Source: Scleromitrula shiraiana
Taxonomy: Eukaryota; Ascomycota; Leotiomycetes; Helotiales; Sclerotiniaceae
Direction of reading: 5' to 3'
Length of the DNA: 64,000 nucleotides
Assembly: GCA_028455995.1 (NCBI GenBank)
Contig: JABELC010000010.1
Location: 1,013,501 to 1,077,500 of the forward strand
Shown: positions 21,142-32,752 of the stretch, one piece after another
Position numbering within the stretch: the first letter of the stretch is position 1
How the letters are laid out: each line of letters opens with the position of its first letter
The notes under the pieces: generated by a model
Databases searched by the model: none
What the model was told of the DNA's origin: nothing
The model's input: only the letters and a program-made list of their open reading frames with translations
Program-made: the position numbers and the translations under genes

Positions 21142-22707
21142 ATGGCACGCTCCCTCATCAAGTTCCTAGCACTTTCATTTCTCCTCCCTTCAATTACAGC
21201 TTGGGATATAAATAATGCATCACATCGAAAGAGCTGTCAAGCGCGTACGGAAAATCCATTAGAGGGGTGCGATGTAGCGCTGACGAAATATGTGGATGTG
21301 TTGGGGGTTGGTAGTAATGGGACTTTTAAGACTGTGCAGTCGGGTATGTGGTTTATCATTGGGAGAATTAAGATTGCAGTTAGAGTTCAAGGCTAATGTT
21401 TTTTCTGTAGCTGTGGCTAGTTTACCGAATAACACTGGTTAGTTGATTTTGTGGGTGGGATGGTGTGAATCTGGGTGCTGAGGTTTGGGTAGATACATAT
21501 ATAATTCTTATTGCCTCTGGTAACTATACCGAGCAAGTGAGTATATCTCCACTGTAATTCCACCCAACTCTCTCGCCACTAACAACAACGTCAGGTAAAC
21601 GTAACCCGCCGCGGACCTACCTACCTCCTAGGACAAACTGCATCTCCACTAAGTCAATCCGCCAATACCGTCAATGTTATTTGGGCTGCCATTGCTGGCA
21701 CAGGCGATAACGCATATACATCTACTTTGACAGTTGCACCAAACCTCAATGCCTCATTGACTGGTAGTGGAACTACTGGATTTGCTGTTCCTCCAGGTAC
21801 CCCATTTGGCTGCATGGATTTCAGGACGTATAACTTGAATTTTATCAATGATTATGCGCCATACTGTGAGTACCAAATGATCAAACATAGCAGAGAATTG
21901 AAATCAGAACTAACATACGACAATAGCTGATGGGCCTTCTTTGGCATTGAGTATAAGTTATGCAAATGGTGGATTCTACTATACTGGTTTCTATAGTTAC
22001 CAAGACACCGTAGGTCCATACTTTATCTACATGTCTTCGTGTAATATAGCACACACTAACACAAACCCCAAGGTTTACGTAGGCAAACTATCCAACAGTT
22101 ATATGGCAAAATCCGTCGTAGCAGGACAAACCGATTTCTTCTATGGATTTGGCACACTCTGGGTAACAGATACACAAATCTACCTTCGATCATGCGGTGG
22201 AGGTATCACCGCTTGGAAAGGTACCAATACGACATTCGTCAATAAATACGGTGTATATATTGTAGATTCGAGTGTCCAGAAAGCAAACAGTAGTTTGAGT
22301 ATTGCAGGAAAATGCCCGCTGGGCAGACCATGGGTAAGTCGTATCTTCCTTTCATTCTTTTGCAATACTATCTCTCAACTACAAGAGAAAAGACACCATA
22401 CTAACTCAACACCTAATAACAGAACGCACAAATGCGAGCAATCTTCGCAAACACCTACCTCGATAGCTCGATCCTTTCAACGGGTTACATAGATTGGTCT
22501 AATCCATCTCGTTACACACCAAATGTAACACTGCAAGCGGAATATAAGAATTATGGCCCAGGATATAATGCTTCTGGAAGAGCTATCTCGTTGTTTGATA
22601 CTCAGTTGACTGATAAACAGTGGAGTGTTTACAATAGTCCTGAGAAGGTTTTCCAGACTCCGACGGGAGAGTTTGGCCATGTTAGTTGGGTGGATTTCGA
22701 TGTTTAG
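21142..22707 (+). CDS. Secreted pectinesterase (carbohydrate esterase family 8)
   Basis: Six exons (21142..21343, 21411..21437, 21493..21536, 21595..21865, 21927..22333, 22423..22707) give 411 aa. A signal peptide (MARSLIKFLALSFLLPSITA) precedes the right-handed beta-helix domain. CE8 motifs are present: TVQSAVASLPNNT at the start, FYSYQDTVG with the conserved QD, GQTDFFYGFGTLW with the nucleophile Asp, and CPLGRPW with the conserved Arg. The enzyme would demethylate pectin in plant cell walls and so prepare it for polygalacturonases and lyases, a normal part of a plant pathogen's or saprotroph's secretome. Exons 2 and 3 are only 27 and 44 nt. Several N-glycosylation sequons are visible. The active-site pattern is complete although the FIFG region reads FFYG. 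Confidence 0.92.
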
Positions 22708-23123
22708 GAGGTTTAGGTAGAGGTGAATGGGATAACCTTATGATAATTTATTAAATGCAGAACAATAATTCTAAACTTAAAATATCATTCTTACTGACCA
22801 GATGCAAATCTTTATGATTTTATGAGAGCTATTCAAGAAGTTCGAATTCAACATTGATACTGATGCGGTTTTGCTTTGCATCTCATTATCTCCACCTCCA
22901 ACTAATCCATCTGTCTGTGGTTATGCACGGACCATGCCAGATCAGGCTAACCAAATTCGAAATAGTGCCATACATCATTCTACCACTTTACGCGACCGAT
23001 TCCGAATCGCGTCTCAAGATAATTGGAGTGAAAGATAGCCAATAAATAATATATATTATTACCCTCTTCATTACACATCTTTCATCCAACAACCACAATT
23101 CGTACTGAACAAACAAATTCGCT
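22708..23123. other. Intergenic interval
   Basis: About 415 nt of AT-rich DNA holding the pectinesterase 3' end and the J-protein promoter. No other feature is supported. Confidence 0.35.
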
Positions 23124-24412
23124 ATGGCTCCACACAAACAAGAAATCGCAGATGATGAGCCTCCCCACATTAATCCATATGAGGTTCTTGGAATCGAAAA
23201 AACAGCATCTGAAGATGAGATCAAGCGCGCATATCGCAAGTCTGCTTTAAAGCACCACCCTGGTAAGTTATACTATCGCATCTTGTGTCTATTCAATTCG
23301 AAAATGAGATGCATATTGTTCATCATCTATACGATTCTACCGTTTCCCAAATCGATTTGCAATGGCCTATAGATCAAAGGTGAATCAAAACTAACAGCCT
23401 ATTAGACAAGGCCGCAGAACATTTGAAAGCCGAATCGCATACAAAATTTCAAGAGATTGCTTTCGCATACGCCGTCCTCTCCAATCCTACCCGTCGTCAG
23501 CGTTATGATCGCACTGGTTCTACCTCCGAATCTATTGGATCCGATGGTTTTTCATGGAGTGACTTCTACTCTGAGCAATTCAAAGATATTGTCACAGAGG
23601 ACAGCATCACCGAATTTGCCAAAATTTACAAAGGATCTGACGAGGAGAAAGATGATCTGTTGCGCGCTTATGAGAAGTTTGAAGGCAAGTGGGGCCGTAT
23701 CTATCAGGTTGTCATGTTGAGTGATCCGGTTGAAGATGAGGAAAGATTTCGAAAGATCATCGAAGAGGCTATCGAGAAGGGTGATGTGAAAGAGTATGCG
23801 ATTTTTAGGCAGGAGACAAAGGCTTCGAAGGCCAGGAGAATGAAGAAAGCCAGAGCGGAGGAGCAGGAAGCATTGGAGTTGTCTAAGAGATTGGGTGCTG
23901 ATAAACGATTGGAGGGATCAAATGGTGTGGAGCCTGAGAAGAAGAAAAAGGAGAATCGAAAAGCCAAAAAGCAAGAGGGTCATATGAATGATTTGGCTGC
24001 TCTTATTCAATCGAGACAGGCTGGAAGATTTGATCAGATGATAGGGAATTTAGAGGCGAAATACTCGGGAAAGAAGTCCAAAAATATCAATGAGCCTTCC
24101 GAGGAGGAGTTCCAGAGAGTACAAAAGAGAATGGCAAGAGTTATGAATGATTCGGAAGAGGAAGAATTACCCCCAAAGAAAAGTGCAAAGAAGGGAAAGA
24201 AGAGATCCATCGAGGATTCGGATGAGGACGGACTTGATTTGGATGTGGCTACGGACGATTCTCGTGATGAAGATGAAGAGCCCGAGGAAGAGGAAGAGGA
24301 AGAGGAAGAGGAAGAGGAAAAGCCAAAGAAAAAGGGAAAGAAAAATTCTAAGGCCAAGAAACCCGCTGCTACGACTGGCACCCGCAGATCCAAGCGAACG
24401 AAGTCCTCATGA
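23124..24412 (+). CDS. J-domain protein, DNAJC9-like
   Basis: Two exons (23124..23262, 23406..24412) give 381 aa. The intron splits the J-domain HPD motif (residues 45-47): HHP ends exon 1 and the Asp codon is completed by exon 2 (DKAAEHLK). The J domain covers about residues 17-88. The following region (SWSDFYSEQFKDIVTEDSITEFAKIYKGSDEEKDDLLRAY) matches the DNAJC9 family, in which the human protein is a histone H3-H4 co-chaperone that recruits Hsp70. The C-terminal half is charged coiled coil ending in an acidic run coded by a GAGGAA repeat and a Lys-rich tail, consistent with a nuclear histone or nucleic-acid binder. The nuclear role is inferred from the family. Confidence 0.92.
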
Positions 24413-24896
24413 TGGTGATAATTGCATTTCAATCAACAACTGGAGTTAGGGAACAGGTCATAGAGTTATGGGCACTTTTCATCATAGGAAATGGATATAG
24501 CACGTATGCATGCATGAAATTGGCGTTTGTTATTAAGATGGATAGCGACTATTTTTTATATTTCAACTAATATTTCAGCTAGAATTACTAGTGAAGCATT
24601 CAATACCTTTCGCGTATTTAATACATCATGAGAAATGAGTTTACAGAAAAAGAAACAGACCCTGGAGAAACTGCACGTGATAACACTTGAAAGCGTGTTA
24701 ACCTCGCGATTGTGGAACCCATCGCATCGCGTCATTGATGATTGAACCAAGAACCAAACAACAATCATAGATGTCTATTTGTTCATCCCCTCAATCACAA
24801 ATTCATAACTCATTCGCTCCATATTCATCGTAATTGATAATCTAAATAAATCCGCAAAAGCGCGAATAATACTCGAGGAAAACTCCCCAAAATGCC
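24413..24896. other. Intergenic interval
   Basis: About 480 nt between two plus-strand genes; presumed terminator of the J-protein gene and promoter of STN1. No other feature is supported. Confidence 0.35.
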
Positions 24897-24900
24897 ATGA
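24892..24900 (+). promoter_or_regulatory. Two-codon uORF overlapping the STN1 start
   Basis: The sequence ATGCCATGA contains an upstream ATG (24892) with A at -3, a single Pro codon and a TGA stop. The STN1 start ATG at 24897 overlaps that stop. A scanning ribosome should meet the minimal uORF first, so STN1 translation would depend on leaky scanning or local reinitiation. Confidence 0.5.
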
Positions 24901-26374
24901 GCACATCCATCCCCAATAGCAATGCAATTCCACCTTCTCTCCCCCCACCACATCTCTACCATCTCTCGCCTACTTTCGAAAAGTGGTGTCCTATTCGATG
25001 TAACGAATTATTAACTTTACAAAACTACGGAGTTTTCGTTGATGGTTTGTCCTGCTAATCCTATTCCATCTATTTATCCAACTTCATCCATACATCCACC
25101 AAATCCACCCTAACACCAAAGCAATAACAGGCAAACCAACATACCATTACCCCACCACCAACCATCCAATCCGCCATGTAAAACTAATCGGCCTCATCGT
25201 CTCCATCGACGACTTCTACCGTCGAAGAGTCTACACCATCGATGATGGAAGCGGAGTATGCATCGAATGCGTAGCTATGCTGCCACCTGTCTCATCTACC
25301 ACCGCATCCTCTACACCCGATAATACCAATACCGTTAATCCCACACCATCCACAGACCCTCCTTCTCAGCAAAAATCACCACAAATAATCTCCACCGGGC
25401 CCTCGATAGAAACACCCCAGATACCGTGGGAATCGATAAGTGAATGTTTAGTTGTGCGGATAATAGGAGTTCTCGCGTCTTGGAACGGTACGATGCAAGT
25501 GCAGATCGCGAAGATGGGGATAGCGAGAGCTACGGATGTGGAGAGGAGATGGTGGGATGAATGTATGGAGTTGAAGAGGGAGGTTTTGAGTAAAGAGTGG
25601 GTTGTCAGTAAAGAGGAAATCGAGATATGGGAGAGGAAGGAGAGGAGGAGGAAAAGGAGGTTGGAGAAGGATAAGGATGGTGATAAGGAGAGGAGAGGTA
25701 GGAAAGATAGAGGTGGGGAGTCGAGATCGGGAGTGGGAGTGGGATTGAGGCGGAAAGCTAGTGGGAATGAGAAAGATGAGAAAATGGCTCGTTTACTTTC
25801 TCTTGCTACTCGTCATCATCATCGTCAATATGTTCCTACTTCTCTCTCTACATCGACATCAGTATCAACATCGAGCTTTCCTACTCCCTCGGTAAAAGAG
25901 GGAACCAAGGAATCGGGATCAAAACCAGGATTACAGTGCAAAATGAACGAAAACGACATCGAGCGTGAAGACAGCCGAGACGAAAAGAGGAAATCAGAAA
26001 GCGAGATTGAAATTGAAAAGAAAAACAGAATAAAACAGCACGAGCAAAAAAAAAGAATGCACCCCCGACAAATCGAGAAAGAAAACTCAAAAGACAAAGA
26101 TAGAGATAAAGATAAAGAGCTATCCCGTCTCCTCACCGCCGCAACCCATCATCAACACCATCCTCCTCCTCCTTGTCCATCGAAATCTAAATCTAAATCC
26201 AATCTCAATCAACACCACATTTCACGCACAAAGTCAAATCCGAAACCAAGATCCTGTCTTAAGCCTAATACATCGAGTCCAAACATACCGGTATCTAATC
26301 CATATTCAGTTGCGGATGCGGCGAGGAATCACGCGATTGCGCATGGGAATCTTGCTCGGGATTCTTGTATCTAA
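24897..26374 (+). CDS. stn1: Telomere-capping protein Stn1 (CST complex, OB-fold)
   Basis: Two exons (24897..25044, 25131..26374; 86-nt intron GTTTGT..ACAG) give 463 aa. Splicing yields YGVFVDGKPTYHYPTTNHP, then RHVKLIGLIVSIDDFYRRR and VYTIDDGSGVCIECV, the Stn1 N-terminal OB-fold signature. ISECLVVRIIGVLASW continues the fold. Stn1 binds telomeric single-stranded DNA with Ten1 and promotes lagging-strand fill-in and end protection in the nucleus. From about residue 185 the protein is low-complexity and highly charged (KERRRKRRLEKDKDG, later Lys/Asp repeats and His/Ser/Pro runs). It has no evident winged-helix C-terminal domain. A two-codon uORF overlaps the start. The gene converges on the Ca2+ exchanger across a repeat-rich spacer. 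Confidence 0.85.
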
Positions 26375-27537
26375 TTTGCATATGTGAGTCGTTCTCGTTC
26401 TCGGCAAAGGGAAAGGGAAAGGGAAAGGGAAGGGAGAGGAAAGGAGAAGGGAAGGGGGGAAACGAGCTAGTCATTGCCATGGTCAAGGTTATAGGATATT
26501 AATATTAATATTAATATCAATATCAATATCAATTGGGTAGGTATGATAAAATAAAATAAAATATGATAAAATAAAATAAAATAAAATAAAATAAAATAAA
26601 ATAAAATAATCTTTCTTGGATACACTATTCATTCTCATTCTCATCCTTATTCATCCTTATTCATCCCAATCACAATCCCAAGACTAAACTCAAACTCAAG
26701 CTCTTCTTACAAACCATATATAACGTAGTATTATTATAATAGACTTGATTATTCAATATACTAATTACACTATATCTATATCTATATCTATATCTACATC
26801 CACTAATTATTAATTATTAATATAATATGATTTAATACAAGTTAATCAACCTAGCAAGATTGATAAAGAGGAGAAGGAGAGGGAGAGGGAGGAGAAGGAG
26901 AGGGAGAAGAGGGAGAGGGAGAAGAGGGAGAGGGAGAAGAAGAAGAAGAAGAAGAAGAAGAAGAAGAATAAGAAGAAGAAAAGGGAGAAGAAGGATGTTT
27001 AAATAGGGAGGGGTGGGTGAGTGAGTGAGTGGTTAATTTCCCTTTCATCTATCATCATTGTTATTATCATTATTATCATCACTTAGGAATATTCAAGATA
27101 TATATATACATACATACATACATGAATGTAACGTAATGTATACATAGAAAAATAAGCACAATAAAAAGTTAACGTACTAGTATAATATTGTATTTGTATT
27201 CGCTCGATATTCATATACAGGTAATAGCTATTGTTACACACTATTATTGATTCATATTGAATCCCTTTCACTTCCCATTCCCCTTTCCATTTCCCTTTCC
27301 ATTCCATTGCAAGCAGGCAGGCAGGCATTCAAAAAATCCCTCCCCAAAACCCATAATTCTAATCAGTAATAACAAGTAAAGAAAGTAAGTTAGCTCTTTT
27401 TTTCAATTCCTCCCATTTTAATAAATCCCTCTTAACCAGCTGCCAGCGCTAAAACACCAGTTGTAGAATTGATCAAATCATACCCACATATTCCTTATAT
27501 CAGCTTCCTTGTGTTAGAGAAAAAAAAGATACCAACA
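26375..27537. repeat. Microsatellite cluster between convergent genes
   Basis: 1.16 kb between the stop codons of STN1 (+) and the Ca2+ exchanger (-). It contains a GGGAAA-type purine run (26,407-26,460), an AATATT/AATATC run (26,507-26,533), a long AAAAT repeat (26,550-26,608), TATATC repeats (26,773-26,798), a 131-nt GA-rich purine tract (26,865-26,995) and a TACA repeat near 27,107-27,122. No gene is supported. Replication slippage is the likely origin. Confidence 0.8.
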
Positions 27538-29629
27538 CTAATATCCTGCCAAAGACTTCACTGATCTAACAACCAAACTTGGAATATCTCCTCCTTGGCC
27601 AGCTGAATCGGGGTAGACCAAAAATGCGAGAGCAATGATGATATAGAGACCAAGAAGCTAGAGGTAAAATTAGCATTTTGAAATATAAAAAGGAAGGGAT
27701 CAATCCATACCATAGCACCCTCTAAATAGTTACTCTTTCCATCTTGAATAACGTATGTAACAACCAAAACACTCAAGAAAAAGATTACGGTCTCAAAGGT
27801 CTCGAAATGCAATGTCATAGGCACGTCGATAATCCATCCCAAAATAACAAGGAATGGAGTAACGAGAAGTGCAATTTGCATACTGGAACCAATGGCTACA
27901 CCCATTGCAAGATCCATTTTATCCTTGACAGCAACGACTACAGCCGTGACATGCTCGGCGGCATTTCCAACAATAGGTAAAAGGATAAGACCAACGAACG
28001 TTTTCGAGATGTGGGCTTTCTCGACAAGTGAATCGATAGAATCTACAAGGTAATCGGCACAAACGGATACTGCAATTGTGACAGCGATTAAGACTGCTGC
28101 TGCTGCCCAAGGGCTAATCTGTGCCTGCTCCCCTTCATCCTCATCATCATTTGCATCGCGTTCGGCGTCGAATAGATTAGCGTGAGTTCGAAGTTGAAAA
28201 GTCAAATAGAGAACATAAAGAATTAGCAAAATGATGGCGGTGCCATGAGAGAGAATTAAGATGTTCCCTTCCGAATCTGCGTCGGTCTTGGCCAACACAG
28301 CGTAGAGCTATAGAAAGTTAGTTACTGGCGGTAGTATATTCGTGAGAAACTTACAGTTGCAGGAATAATCAGAGCGCACGAGGCAACAGCCATCAAAGAT
28401 GACATGGTCGAAGCAACTGTGTTATTAAATTCTTGTTCGATTGCCATTGCTGTACCCGTTCGTGTATTATGGATTCCACCAGCCAAAAAGCAACACCCCA
28501 ACACAAGTAAAGAGTTTGACAATATGCTGCCCAACATACTCGATTGAACGATTCGAATTTGTCCTTGCTTCAAAGCTATGATGCTGACCTGAATCACACA
28601 ATTAGCTTCTGGTTAATCTGATGTAATAGCTCAACTCAAAACCTACAATAAGTTCAACCGCATTACCGAAAGTTGCGTTCAAAAGTCCACCTAGTGTTTC
28701 TCCCAATTTCATAGATATTTCTTCTGTCGCAAACGAGAGAATCGAGGCCAATGGAATAATGGCGAAGAAATTGAGAACGAAAACGACTACCGGATCCCAG
28801 TGTGTAAGACCTGCAACTATTCCCAGTGGCACAAATACCAGGAGGACGTTGACATAGTTACTATACAAAGTAACCTTTCCAACATGCCATGCCGTTGCCG
28901 TATAACGTGTCATAAAATTCTCGCTCTCCATACCCGGAGTAGTTCTCTTGCTGAAGAAAAACTCCTGGACACTATCTTTGTGTGTATGTGCATTTCCATT
29001 TGCACCCAACAAACCTGTATTCTCATTTATGACGTTCGGCATATTGTTGACTCGATGATTGTCGCCTTTGTAAGGTAGAGACTTCAACCGCTTTAATTGT
29101 TCTCGAAACTGTGGTTGTGCTACATATCAAAGAAAGTTGCAAATGTTAGCTTGGCCAATTTGTATGTATACAACAAGACTGAATTGCAAATTAAATGTTG
29201 AAAGTTTGCGCGCGCAAGTCAATATAAGGGTTCCAGGTAGCTCCTTGGCCCTTGGCAAATTGACAGGTGAATGAGGATATAGAACAAGAATGAAATTGAA
29301 AAGCTTCGAGGAATATGCAAGAAGAAAGGTAATAAATAATCTCTCGGTGATCCGGATGATTATATTGCGATCAGGGAAGCAAGCACAAAGGTTATGGTAC
29401 CATTCAAATGTAACAAAGGGCAATATCAAAGAAATTCGAATGGGCAATTCAATGATCCTCGTCTCTTTTTTGGACGGTAGGCAATTTTGTTGGTTGTAAA
29501 TTTGAATTGATTCGAAGAGCAAAAGGTCAAGAAACGTAAAGGAAAGAGAATGAGAGGTGTGGTGTGTAGTGCGTAGTGCAGTGCTTGATGTCTAGTGTGG
29601 GATAACTTGTTCGCTCACTTACAAACCAT
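27538..29629 (-). CDS. vcx1: Vacuolar Ca2+/H+ exchanger (CaCA/CAX family)
   Basis: Five exons (29629..29623, 29119..28647, 28588..28355, 28307..27711, 27657..27538) give 476 aa. Exon 1 is 7 nt (ATGGTTT) followed by GTAAGT; the 503-nt first intron then joins a frame reading QPQFREQLKRLKSL. Both CAX repeats are present: NATFGNAVELIV|SIIALKQGQIRIVQ in the first half and GNAAEHVTAVVVAVKDKMDL with GSSMQIALLV in the second. An acidic loop (DAERDANDDEDEGEQ) separates the halves. Hydrophobic segments fit about 11 TMs. The protein sequesters cytosolic Ca2+ in the vacuole using the proton gradient, downstream of calcineurin signalling in other fungi. The first exon is inferred from splice and frame fit; the other exons are firm. 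Confidence 0.9.
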
Positions 29630-32600
29630 CTTGGCAAAGTTTAGATCAAGTCGTTAGAAGCTGGTGCGCTACCTATTGAACGAACCCAGAATGAAAATTC
29701 TGTAGAAACGGAAGAGGTTATAGGTCAAAAAAAGGAAATTTAGTTTGGGATAAACCGTGGAATCTTTTGAGTATTGGTTGCTGATGCGCGTGTCCAGGTA
29801 AATCTTCTTTTTTTTTTTTATGAAATGCTGCAAATGCTTTTTATCAAGCTACTGCGCCTCCTTTTGAGTAAGGATTTGGGGATGATTTTGATAATGTGAG
29901 CTCCCGAGTGATACTGTGGGGGTTTTTTTTGAATCCCTTGAATGGCTCGATGGATAAAAACTTTGGGAAAAGAGATCGACAGGGGATTTTATTCGAATTG
30001 ATTGAACGAAATGCTTGATTTTTTGAATTGGATCAAGTACGGTGGAGTACCGTATAGTATTGATTGGCTTTTACTTCAAAAAGATATGTCGTCGACAATG
30101 GAAATGACCATAGAATAGCATTTCACATATACAGATTCCAAAGTTGTAAGGTAAAAGGAAGAAGAAATAAAAGACTGAAGGAAAGAAAACGATAATTAGA
30201 TGAAGAATCTTCTCTTACCTAGTTTGAATATACGAGTACAGGAAGTATACAGATATGGCTAATCTTTTGATAACTTTCGTGGGGTGGAAGGAACGAAGGG
30301 ATGTAGACAATATGCGTATACGTATGTTTATGTGTATGTGTATGTGTATGTATATGTGTATGCGTATGTATATGTATATGCGTATGTATATGTATATGTA
30401 TATGCGTATACTGGTATTCGTATATTATTCAATGGATCCAATAGTAAAATTGATTTTGTATGTACAACTCAACTGTCGCTCAAGAATGCCAAGTTACAAT
30501 ATGAATGAATGAATGTATGTATGTATGAATGTATGAAAACCAAAAATCTTTGTGGTTTCCTTGATTTATTAGTTGATTAATGTTCGTTGTATTATGTGGT
30601 GCTATGTTTCATCAAGTTTGTTTGTTTGACCAGTATATACAAAAATCGGAGCTATTGAAGTTAATCAGATTTATTAATATTTATCATACGTTTCCTATTA
30701 TTCACTTCTATTTACTACTAATTAGTTTGTTTATTCATTTAATGACATATTTAACTTAATATTAGATAAACTTTTGATACCTTTGATACCTTTGATACCT
30801 TTGATACCTTTGATACCTTTAAAGCTCAATAACTACATTAGTATTATATATATATATGAAAATTTCCACTTTATCTTTATAATCATCTATAATGATCCTC
30901 TTCCATCATCATCATCATCATTAATCCAATTCAAGTAACCAGCTACTACGAGCTACTATAAAGCTATGAAACTATGAAGCTATGACCCAACAAAAAAAAC
31001 GTGCTCATTCTCCTCTTCCCCACTTGAACATCTATCTGCATTGCATTGCCGGGATTGCATCTCATCTCATCTCATCTCGTCACGACTCACGAATCATAAC
31101 TCATAAATCACAACTCGCAACTCATAACTCATAACTCACAACTCACAACTACCTGTTCGTGTCGGGGCCTATCTCGCTGACATAATCTTACCAGACTTAA
31201 AACTGCCAATCTTATCAAAGCACCATTACAAAACGAATCATTAATCATAATCAATAATCCCCCGCCAATTCATACACTTAGACTACTAGTATCAATTTAC
31301 TTGACACTGAGGTATTTATTATTTATATTTATTATTATTTACTCGGCCCCGGCTCAGTACTCATACGAAAAAAAAAAAAAAAAAAAAAACACAGCCCCCC
31401 TTGGCCTTAAATTGTGGCTTATGGGTTTTACTTTTAACGACCCTATTGTACTTAATACGTCTTATGCATCATTGGCAATATGATTACTAGAAAAATTCAA
31501 TCTGCTTCATACATAGGTTATCAAATCTTGATAAGGCTAAGCTATCGCGGTTAAGAAATATCATGAGAATACAGAAACTGACAAGAGCCAGGGTGAAGGA
31601 GAAATTCATTCTTTGCTATCTGTTGGCAGTGAATAAAATCTTGTTTCAATTGGTACATGTACATGTACATGTGGGGTGAGCAGATATATGAATGAATGGT
31701 TTCAAATCTTGAAGGAAGCTCAATTCGAAGCACAATATAATCCTACAGAAAAGGCGATTCGGGATGACGAATGGTGCACAAGTGAAAGAGAAGCAAACTT
31801 GCCATATGATCCATCCTCAAATATATCTCCGGTGCTACAGTTAAAACTTGATTTTCCTTGAGGTTGTTTGCGATCGACTCTTATGTTATAGTACTAAACA
31901 ACTAATTACACTTTCTAAATTCTTCTGTTCAATGTCTACAAATATTTTCAACTTGCTGTCAATTGGTCACTTCTAAGACAGTGACCGGTTCAATGATAGC
32001 ATTCTTGATTTCACTTACTCCTCGTCCACCTAACATGCTCTTTTGTTCTTGACGCGGAGCATTAGAGATGAGGTGTAGAAAGCAGGGGAAGAGTGGTATA
32101 TCGTAGATGTATACTAGATCTATTAGTATTAAACTTATATGAGAAAGCGTTCATGAGAAAAGATATGAGATAACTGTGCCACATCCAAATAAACATATCA
32201 TTGTCTAGATTGGCTTTAATATTGGATTCCAAGATATGCAACAAAATTCTACTTCGGACTAGTGTACGATGTTTAGCAATTCAGGATATCATAGTGTATA
32301 CACATGAATGGGTATTTGTGGGCGAGGAATGTAGACTTGGCATATCATCAATATGCTTAACATTCACAAGAGGTTAATGTGGAATACTTTGTGTATATAC
32401 TTCAGACAAGTGGATGATATTGATTGGGCATATTTGATTCAATACGTAGCTAATACAATATGCAATTTACGAATCTCATAGTCTGTAGGACGTAGTTGCT
32501 TCACAATCGTATCATATTGATAATATATCTGCCTAGTTAAAAGTATCATATCTCAAGAAAAACATGTGGCGTTGCGTAGTATCTTTACCAAGAACATTCA

Positions 32601-32752
32601 CCTTGCTATAACTTAAATTCCCATTTCCTGTCTACCGTTTACCATTCGCCTAAACCTATTCCTTTATCAGTCCCATAAACACATATGTTCTTCGAATATC
32701 CCAATATCTATATTTCTATCCAACCAATCTCACCTCTCGTTCACTCACCCAA
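29630..32752. other. Gene-free interval with simple repeats
   Basis: 3.1 kb upstream of the Ca2+ exchanger and downstream of the glucanase. It holds a GTATAT/GTGTAT-rich run (30,320-30,410), AATG/GTAT repeats (30,503-30,535), a 9-bp repeat in five exact copies (30,776-30,820), an A22 run (31,368-31,389) and repeated ACTCATAA/ACTCACAA words (31,085-31,150). ORFs at 31301, 31676 and 32062 have no motif and no splice partners. I see no gene. Confidence 0.5.
30776..30820. repeat. 9-bp minisatellite, five perfect copies
   Basis: The unit GATACCTTT occurs five times head to tail without a mismatch. It lies in the long spacer upstream of the Ca2+ exchanger gene and is not in any ORF I accept. Confidence 0.9.

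Noticed and set aside
26851..27048. Ser/Pro-repeat ORF on the minus strand
   Set aside because: It is a translation of the polypurine microsatellite.
31676..31861. Polar 60-codon ORF in the 3.1-kb spacer
   Set aside because: No ATG-proximal support, no motif and no neighbouring exon in frame.
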